Shown here: in pieces, positions 59,298 to 64,000 of the stretch
How the letters are laid out: each line of letters starts with the position of its first letter
Position numbering within the stretch: position 1 is the first letter of the stretch
Assembly (NCBI RefSeq): GCF_000265075.1
Contig: NZ_AJYA01000017.1
Location: 1 to 64,000 of the forward strand
Source of the DNA: Nitritalea halalkaliphila LW7
GTDB taxonomy: Bacteria > Bacteroidota > Bacteroidia > Cytophagales > Cyclobacteriaceae
Reading direction: 5' to 3'
Length of the DNA stretch: 64,000 nt
Program-made: the position numbers and the translations under genes
Notes under the pieces: generated by a model
What the model was told of the DNA's origin: nothing
Seen by the model: only the letters and a program-made list of their open reading frames with translations
Database searches by the model: none

Positions 59298-59845
59298 ATG
59301 CCCAGTTCACTTAGTGCCCAGACTCGTTTTTACCGTAAGCTACATAAGTGGCTCAGCCTGCCCCTTTTGTTTTTTATGGTCTTAGTCTCTGTAACGGGGA
59401 TTTTGCTGGCATGGAAAAAGCCACTGGCCCTGCTTCCGCCCACGCAGCGTACGCAGGTGGAGCGTCCCGAGCAGATGCTGCCTGTGGAGGAGCTGATGCG
59501 CATCGGTGTGCAGTACGTGCAGGATTCTGTGGGGCTCAATCCGCTCTTAGATCGGGTGGATATCCGTCCGGAGAAGGGCATCGCGAAAATCGTGTTCAAG
59601 CGGCACTTTAAAGAGGTGCAGCTCGACGCATACAGTGGCAGATTCTTTCGGTGAAGCAGCGAAATTCCGACTTGATCGAAAGTCTGCACGATGGCAGCAT
59701 TTTGGATTTTTTATTCGAGGCAGATGGTGGCTACGCCAAAATGGGTTTAAGTACGCTTATGGGCCTTGGGCTGCTCTTGCTCTCGGTTTCGGGCTTTTAT
59801 CTCTGGTGGAATCCGAAGCGCATCAAGCAGCTAAAGGCCAAGTAA
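59298..59845 (+). CDS. PepSY-associated transmembrane protein, frameshifted
   Basis: About 182 residues after correction. RFYRKLHKWLSLPLLFFMVL is a PepSY-TM membrane segment, then a short periplasmic PepSY-like domain (IAKIVFKRHFKEVQLDAYSG), and a second span (TLMGLGLLLLSVSGFYLWW) near the end. The break is a missing C at 59637-59639; correcting it gives SGQILSVKQRNSDLIESLHD. Such proteins are often electron-transfer or iron-reduction partners; the role here is not established. It follows HMG-CoA lyase by 27 bp, perhaps co-transcribed. Confidence 0.82.
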
Positions 59846-59859
59846 ACAGGAATAGACAT

Positions 59860-59892
59860 AAAAAAAGTGGGCGCTTCACGGCGACCCACCTT
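59860..59892 (-). terminator. terminator for the universal stress protein gene
   Basis: On the minus strand GTGGGTCGC and GCGCCCAC pair around a short loop and are followed by a T7 tract (plus-strand A run 59860-59866). It also sits after the PepSY gene on the plus strand. Confidence 0.7.
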
Positions 59893-59958
59893 TTCACTGT
59901 TTAGGATGTGGTTAATTCTATGTCAAAAGCGTTTTTACACGGTTCCTGGTATATCTTT

Positions 59959-60786
59959 TTAGGTAAATTTCACACTTAACACGGCATAGTCTCCTTTAAA
60001 GAGCACGGTTTCGGTGTGGCCGATCTGATAGGTGCGGCTGTTTTTTCGCTCATTTGTAGCGAAAGCGATAAAGCCTGCATCTAATTTTTGTGCGAAGTTC
60101 AGGATCCCTGCTTCCGCACTGGTGTCATTATAGATATGCTTGTGGATGACGATGTCTTCCAAACCATTTGCATACTGCTGCATAGCGGCATCCGCATCGG
60201 CCGTGCGTGTAAATCCTTCGGGGGTATTGATGTACAGAAAATGTACCGAGCAGCGCAGTTGGCGGATAAGGGGGCGAAGCTGCAGAAAGGCTTCCTTGCT
60301 ATCCGAGTGGAACTTAGCTGCAAAAACCATTTTGCGCAGCGCATTTCCATTCAGTGCCTTTTTTACAGCCAGCACCGGGCAGTGTGCCTCCCGCAGGATG
60401 CGCTGCACATGTGAGCCGATATGTTTTTCTGGCGCATGCCCCTGTCCATAGGCGCCTAAGACGATCAGGTCTGTGTTTTCGGCTGCCGCCAATTTACACA
60501 CTTGGTCATAGGGAATACCGACGAGCACCTGTGTGTGCAGCGGTACGTGCGGCTGGGTATAAGGGGCCAGGAACTCCCCTAATTTGGCTGTGGCCTCTTG
60601 GAGTTGGTCGAGGATTTTAGTCTCCTTTTCTTTGGCCTCTGGCCGCATGGAAGCCCAGTCTAAGGTAGATCCGACGACATTTACTGCGATGATGCTACTC
60701 TCTCCTTTCGCAGCGATACGCATGGCGGTCTCAAAAGCCGCAGCTGCATAAGGGGAAAAATCGATAGGGACGAGAATTTTCTTCAT
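59959..60786 (-). CDS. universal stress protein, two UspA domains
   Basis: A 275-residue tandem UspA protein. The first domain (MKKILVPIDFSPYAAAAFET) carries an ATP-binding-like GAYGQGHAPEKHIGSHVQRI (G-x2-G-x9-G-like) and CPVLAVKK near its end. The second domain (about 150-275) has FIAFATNERKNSRTYQIGHT. It probably responds to stress or starvation; the exact role is unknown. The frame is intact and the gene stands alone. Confidence 0.9.
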   Translation of the reverse strand: MKKILVPIDFSPYAAAAFETAMRIAAKGESSIIAVNVVGSTLDWASMRPEAKEKETKILDQLQEATAKLGEFLAPYTQPHVPLHTQVLVGIPYDQVCKLAAAENTDLIVLGAYGQGHAPEKHIGSHVQRILREAHCPVLAVKKALNGNALRKMVFAAKFHSDSKEAFLQLRPLIRQLRCSVHFLYINTPEGFTRTADADAAMQQYANGLEDIVIHKHIYNDTSAEAGILNFAQKLDAGFIAFATNERKNSRTYQIGHTETVLFKGDYAVLSVKFT

Positions 60787-60825
60787 GTTGCTTTCAGGGT
60801 TTAGGTTTATGGCCTTCTTACCTCA

Positions 60826-60833
60826 CAAAGGTG
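60826..60833 (-). promoter_or_regulatory. -7-like box CACCTTTG for the universal stress protein gene
   Basis: CAAAGGTG on the plus strand; the minus strand reads CACCTTTG, one mismatch from TAnnTTTG, about 40 bases ahead of the ATG. Confidence 0.35.
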
Positions 60834-60913
60834 GCACTTTTTGCGGGCGGAAAAGCTGATGAAAATCAGTTTTTTACCTGATTCTTACGAGCTGTGCCCT
60901 CCCGCCCTTCCTG

Positions 60914-60921
60914 TAACTTTG
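60914..60921 (+). promoter_or_regulatory. -7 box TAACTTTG for the SDR gene
   Basis: TAnnTTTG match, 54 bases upstream of the ATG at 60976. Confidence 0.5.
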
Positions 60922-60975
60922 TACCCAAGAATAAACCTATAAGCGCTTTACATACCATAAACCAAACATATTTCA

Positions 60976-61738
60976 TGGAACTTAAAGACAAAACAGCAGT
61001 CATCACAGGCGGATCCGGTGGTATAGGATTAGCTACCGCTCGCCAATTTTTACAAGAGGGCATTCGGGGCGTCTTGCTCGTGGATATCAGCGAAGAGGCA
61101 CTGGCCGAAGCACAGGCCACGTTGGCGGACGAGCGGGTGTTTACCTTTAAGGCCGATGTCAGCCAGGCCGAGGAAGTAGCGGCGTACACCGCCTTTGCGG
61201 AAGAGAAGTGGCAGCGCATCGATCTTTTGTTCTTAAATGCCGGTATCGAGGGACGAGTAGCTACGATCGCCGAGTACCCTGAGGAGGTCTTCGACCAAGT
61301 GATGGCGGTGAATGTGAAAGGCGTGTTTTTAGGTATGCGAGCGGCATTTCCGCTAATGGAGCGTCAGGGCGGTGGGGCCATCTTGATCACATCTTCAGTG
61401 GCGGGACTTCAGGGCACGGCGAAAACGATCGCCTACACGACGAGCAAACATGCCACGATCGGTGCCATGCGCGTGGCGGCATTGGAAGGTGCCCCCCATG
61501 GCATTCGCGTGAACAGCATGCACCCCTCCCCTGTGGATAATCGCATGATGCGTTCTTTGGAAGAGGGCTTCGCACCGGGAGCGGGGATGGAAGTCAAAAA
61601 AAATTTCGAGCAGATGATCCCCTTAGGCGCTATGGCACCAACGAGGAGATGGCCGAGCTCGCCACCTTCCTGCTTTCTGACCGCAGTAAATTCATTACTG
61701 GTGCGGCTTATGTGATCGATGGAGGCCTGACCGTATAA
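60976..61738 (+). CDS. short-chain dehydrogenase/reductase, frameshifted at the end
   Basis: The ATG at 60976 gives MELKDKTAVITGGSGGIGLA. The cofactor motif TGGSGGIG is followed by NAGIEG, the catalytic Ser (ITSSVAGLQG) and Tyr-Lys (AYTTSKHA). The substrate loop holds INSMHPSPVDNRMM-like sequence near residue 180. The frame diverges after EQMIPLG; restoring one C at 61626-61628 gives GRYGTNEEMAELATFLLSDR and the usual SDR ending GAAYVIDGGLTV at 61738. About 254 residues. A classical SDR of FabG/glucose dehydrogenase type, substrate unknown. Confidence 0.88.
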
Positions 61739-61803
61739 GGCCCATCAAACAGATTATGAGGATTTTAATAGCTTTTAATAGGTTGGTTTAGGATACCAAA
61801 AAG

Positions 61804-61830
61804 AGTCGGGTTGCTAATCCGGCTTTTTTT
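61804..61830 (+). terminator. intrinsic terminator after the SDR gene
   Basis: AGTCGGGTT and AATCCGGCT pair with two G:T wobbles around GCT, followed by seven T. Confidence 0.8.
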
Positions 61831-61932
61831 ATTCATCCGTTCCCCCTGTTTTTTCGTTTTATCTTGTGACAGAAATCACTAATTTAAGCCAGTGAAATCC
61901 GTTTTTTCACCTTTGAATATGACAGTAACCCC

Positions 61933-62589
61933 ATGGAAATAGATGACTTAAAGCGCTTGGTGCCGGCGATTACGGACCCGAATCTCCTGCAAGCCATGCT
62001 GGAACAGGGAAAGGTGCACACCTTTGCCTCCGGCAAATCCATTATGGAACCTGGCCAGTTTGTTAAGATGGTACCCATCGTCTTGGGTGGCGCCATAAAA
62101 ATTATGCGTATGGATGAGGACGGCCGCGAGCTGTTTCTCTACTACCTGGAGCCCGGTGAGACTTGTGCCCTCTCCCTTACCTGCTGTTCTGCCTCGAAGC
62201 CGAGTGAAATCAAGGCCGTGGCTGAAGAAGAAACGCAGATTCTGGGTATTCCTACCGCCCTACACGAAAGCTGGACGGATCAGTACAAGCAGTGGAAAGA
62301 TTTCGTCTCGAACACCTACCAAAAGCGTTTTCAGGAGGTGCTCGTCGCCCTAGACGCGGTGGCATTTAAGCGGATGGATGAGCGGCTGATGCGCTATATC
62401 TTGATGAAAATGAAGCAGCTGAAGGCGAATGAGCTGCACATCACCCATCAGGAGGTGGCAAATGAACTGGGCACCTCCCGTGAAGTGATTTCCCGCCTGC
62501 TGAAACAGTTAGAAAAGAAAAAATGGATCGAGCTGGGCCGAAACGTGATCTATGTCCGCGATGATTTCGAGGAGTTGATCGCCCAGTAA
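61933..62589 (+). CDS. Crp/Fnr-family transcriptional regulator
   Basis: A 218-residue regulator. The N-terminal cyclic-nucleotide-binding fold (TFASGKSIMEPGQFVKMVPI, GRELFLYYLEPGETCALSL) is followed by a long dimerisation helix and a C-terminal winged helix (ITHQEVANELGTSREVISRL). Three cysteines cluster in CALSLTCCSA, but the canonical N-terminal Fe-S cysteines of Fnr are absent. It is intact and stands alone. The effector is unknown. Confidence 0.9.
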   Translation: MEIDDLKRLVPAITDPNLLQAMLEQGKVHTFASGKSIMEPGQFVKMVPIVLGGAIKIMRMDEDGRELFLYYLEPGETCALSLTCCSASKPSEIKAVAEEETQILGIPTALHESWTDQYKQWKDFVSNTYQKRFQEVLVALDAVAFKRMDERLMRYILMKMKQLKANELHITHQEVANELGTSREVISRLLKQLEKKKWIELGRNVIYVRDDFEELIAQ

Positions 62590-62654
62590 ACGTTAAATTT
62601 CCTCGCCAAAACGGCTTGGATCAATCTATTAAGCCTGAGCGTTCGATCGAGCAC

Positions 62655-63305
62655 TTAGGGCTTTGCTGTAAAGAGCCTGCGAAAGGTAAGGTTGATGCGC
62701 GCCTGCACCGGTTTTTTGGTTTTGGGCAACTGATGTTCCCAGAACTGCTGCATGTCACCCTGCATCAGCAGCAGACTGCCAGCGGCAAGGGGCAGCACGC
62801 GCTTTTTTTCTCCCACCAGAGCTGCCGGCAGGTCCTTGCCCTTTGGCCGGTACGGCCGCACCTGAAAATCACGTGTCCCTCCGAAGCTCAGCGAGGCGAT
62901 GGTCGGACGAGGGCCGAGGATTTTTTCATTATCCCGATGCCAGCCCATGCTGTCGGCACCATCCCGGTACCAGTTGCAGAGACAGTGCGTGAACTGCTCT
63001 CCCGCGGCTTCTTCCACCAGACGCAGCAGAGGGAGGAGGCCTTTCGGCCAATTTTGAACCTCCATCTGAATGCCTGAGTAGCCATAGGGCACGCGTGGAT
63101 CTCCCAGAAGGGCCGTTAAGCGCGGCTGCATGACCGGCTTGCCGAAGAGGATGATGGGCTCCTGCACCCAGCGTAGTTCTGACTCCAGTAAGGCCTGATA
63201 GTGGTGGGCCTCCTGCGCGGAGAGAAAATCTTCCTGGTAATACATTTCCCCATGGGCAGGAAGTAGGTTGGGACCCGCGGGCGAAGAGAAAAGGGTGGAC
63301 TGCAT
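62655..63305 (-). CDS. AlkB-like 2-oxoglutarate/Fe(II) dioxygenase
   Basis: A 216-residue AlkB-family oxygenase that should repair alkylated bases by oxidative demethylation. The Fe(II) ligands are in GWHRDNEKIL (His and Asp) and QFWEHQLPK (His). The oxoglutarate-binding arginines are in ARINLTFRRL at the C-terminus. CNWYRDGADSMGWH and IASLSFGGTRDFQVR are typical. AlkB, ABH2 and ABH3 types cannot be distinguished by eye. Intact frame; it is downstream of the SulP gene on the same strand. Confidence 0.92.
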   Translation of the reverse strand: MQSTLFSSPAGPNLLPAHGEMYYQEDFLSAQEAHHYQALLESELRWVQEPIILFGKPVMQPRLTALLGDPRVPYGYSGIQMEVQNWPKGLLPLLRLVEEAAGEQFTHCLCNWYRDGADSMGWHRDNEKILGPRPTIASLSFGGTRDFQVRPYRPKGKDLPAALVGEKKRVLPLAAGSLLLMQGDMQQFWEHQLPKTKKPVQARINLTFRRLFTAKP

Positions 63306-63352
63306 GCCGGTATAACCCTATCTTATGGGCTGAGGTTAGGCCTAGGGCCAAA

Positions 63353-63384
63353 AAAAACCGGCGCCTTGCGGCAACCGGTTCTTT
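63353..63384 (-). terminator. terminator for the SulP-family gene
   Basis: On the minus strand AACCGG, TTGCC, GCAA loop, GGCG and CCGGTT form a stem followed by T8 (plus-strand A run 63350-63357). It lies between SulP and the AlkB-like gene, both minus strand. Confidence 0.75.
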
Positions 63385-63409
63385 TATAAGCTATGGGTAG
63401 TTGTATTCC

Positions 63410-64000
63410 TTAATTGTCATTCGTCTGCATGGCATACACCTTCCAGTTTTCTGCGTCCGCGTGATTATGCGTGATGAGTGCGTCCACCGCACTGGCATTA
63501 TCCAAGAAGATGTAATTCACTCCGATGGTTTCCAGTAGGCCCCAGCGGTTCATCACGTCACGGACTGGCCCTTTGATGGCTGTCATGCTCACCTCCATGC
63601 CTGCGGCCCGCCATGTTTTGATCCACTCATCGAGCTCATGTGCTCCTGTGCTGTCGATACTGGTTACCGACTCCATGTTAAGGACTACAGCCTTCACTTT
63701 GCCGCCCTTCGCGGCCAGCCAAGACTCCATGGTGTCGTGGATATAGGTGACGTTCGCAAAATAAATCGGGCCGTCGATGCGGACGATCAGAAGGTCTTCA
63801 CGCTCTTCCAAGTTTTTAAAACGCTTCACATTTCGGAAAATCGCTGTGCCAGGAATACGTCCCAGCTGTGCCATGTGTGGGCGAGTGGCGCGGTATATCA
63901 CCACGAGAAGGGAGAGCACCATACCGGAGATAATGCCGACTTCGATACCTAAGGTTAATGTCACGACGAAGGTGAGCACCAGCATCGAAAAGTCCACTTT
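63410..64000 (-). CDS. SulP-family anion transporter, C-terminal part
   Basis: The 5' end runs off the window, so only about 196 residues are visible. The N-terminal part is a final membrane bundle (LVLTFVVTLTLGIEVGIISG and SLLVVIYRATRPH), and the C-terminal part is a STAS domain (LLIVRIDGPIYFANVTYIHD, VVLNMESVTSIDSTGAHELD). Family members move sulfate, bicarbonate or dicarboxylates; the STAS domain regulates transport. A terminator follows at 63353-63384. Only the C-terminus can be judged. Confidence 0.9.
   Translation of the reverse strand, partial: KVDFSMLVLTFVVTLTLGIEVGIISGMVLSLLVVIYRATRPHMAQLGRIPGTAIFRNVKRFKNLEEREDLLIVRIDGPIYFANVTYIHDTMESWLAAKGGKVKAVVLNMESVTSIDSTGAHELDEWIKTWRAAGMEVSMTAIKGPVRDVMNRWGLLETIGVNYIFLDNASAVDALITHNHADAENWKVYAMQTNDN

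Noticed and set aside
1-64000. tRNA, rRNA, prophage, insertion sequence or integrase genes
   Set aside because: No cloverleaf, rRNA or transposase/integrase-like sequence was recognised on either strand. Most gene neighbourhoods are ordinary chromosomal housekeeping.

Overview
The window looks like a chromosomal segment of a Bacteroidota bacterium, probably from the Saprospiraceae. This rests on a gliding-motility lipoprotein gene (gldH) directly behind a ricT-type PSP1 gene, many lipoprotein signal peptides, a LytS/LytTR pair with a periplasmic propeller, GSCFA and DUF4136 proteins, and the Bacteroidota -7 promoter box TAnnTTTG (mostly TACCTTTG) ahead of at least a dozen genes. Base composition is about half G+C. 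The family placement is an inference; no rRNA, tRNA, plasmid, phage, IS or CRISPR locus was seen.

Layout. 0-7 kb: metallophosphoesterase, DeoR regulator, secreted amidase and GHL10 lipoprotein, DUF4136 lipoprotein, mannose-1-phosphate guanylyltransferase. 7-12.7 kb: co-directional recQ-purD-ricT-gldH. 12.8-17.5 kb: a large DUF4011-like SF1 helicase overlapping an SDR gene. 17.6-23.4 kb: 23S rRNA uracil methyltransferase plus a small coupled gene, then a LytTR regulator and its sensor kinase. 23.5-30.1 kb: thiL, methylmalonyl-CoA epimerase, an IscA-type protein, gcvT-comB, and prs-rplY-pth. 30.2-35.5 kb: a SAM riboswitch ahead of metZ, a TPR-like protein, Lrp, Nudix and MATE genes. 35.5-42.5 kb: FAH-type hydrolase, AraC regulator, a heptamer-repeat element, a propeller lipoprotein, an ArsC-like/Dps pair, an alpha/beta hydrolase and an S41 protease. 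42.7-54.4 kb: glycosyltransferase, priA, GSCFA, M24 peptidase, endonuclease/phosphatase-fold protein, RND exporter, thyA and a small outer-membrane protein. 54.5-64 kb: purL, HMG-CoA lyase, PepSY protein, universal stress protein, SDR, Crp/Fnr regulator, AlkB-like dioxygenase and the C-terminal part of a SulP transporter.

Two window-wide signals stand out. First, at least eight perfect 17-nt dyads of the form TTTG(S)C(N)-NNN-(N')G(S')CAAA occur in genes and between genes. Paired arm positions covary, and six of the eight have a GNA triloop on one strand. They explain none of the ordinary features and look like an undescribed repeat family. Second, about 31 single-base deletions, nearly all in short runs of one base, break about twenty otherwise well-conserved housekeeping genes. 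I read these as sequencing or assembly errors. Broken genes are therefore annotated at full length with the frameshift position given.

Functionally the window is mostly housekeeping: purine, thymidylate, PRPP, thiamine, methionine and one-carbon metabolism, replication restart, repair, ribosome and rRNA modification, envelope lipoproteins and motility. No cluster here is an obvious new enzymatic or defence system.
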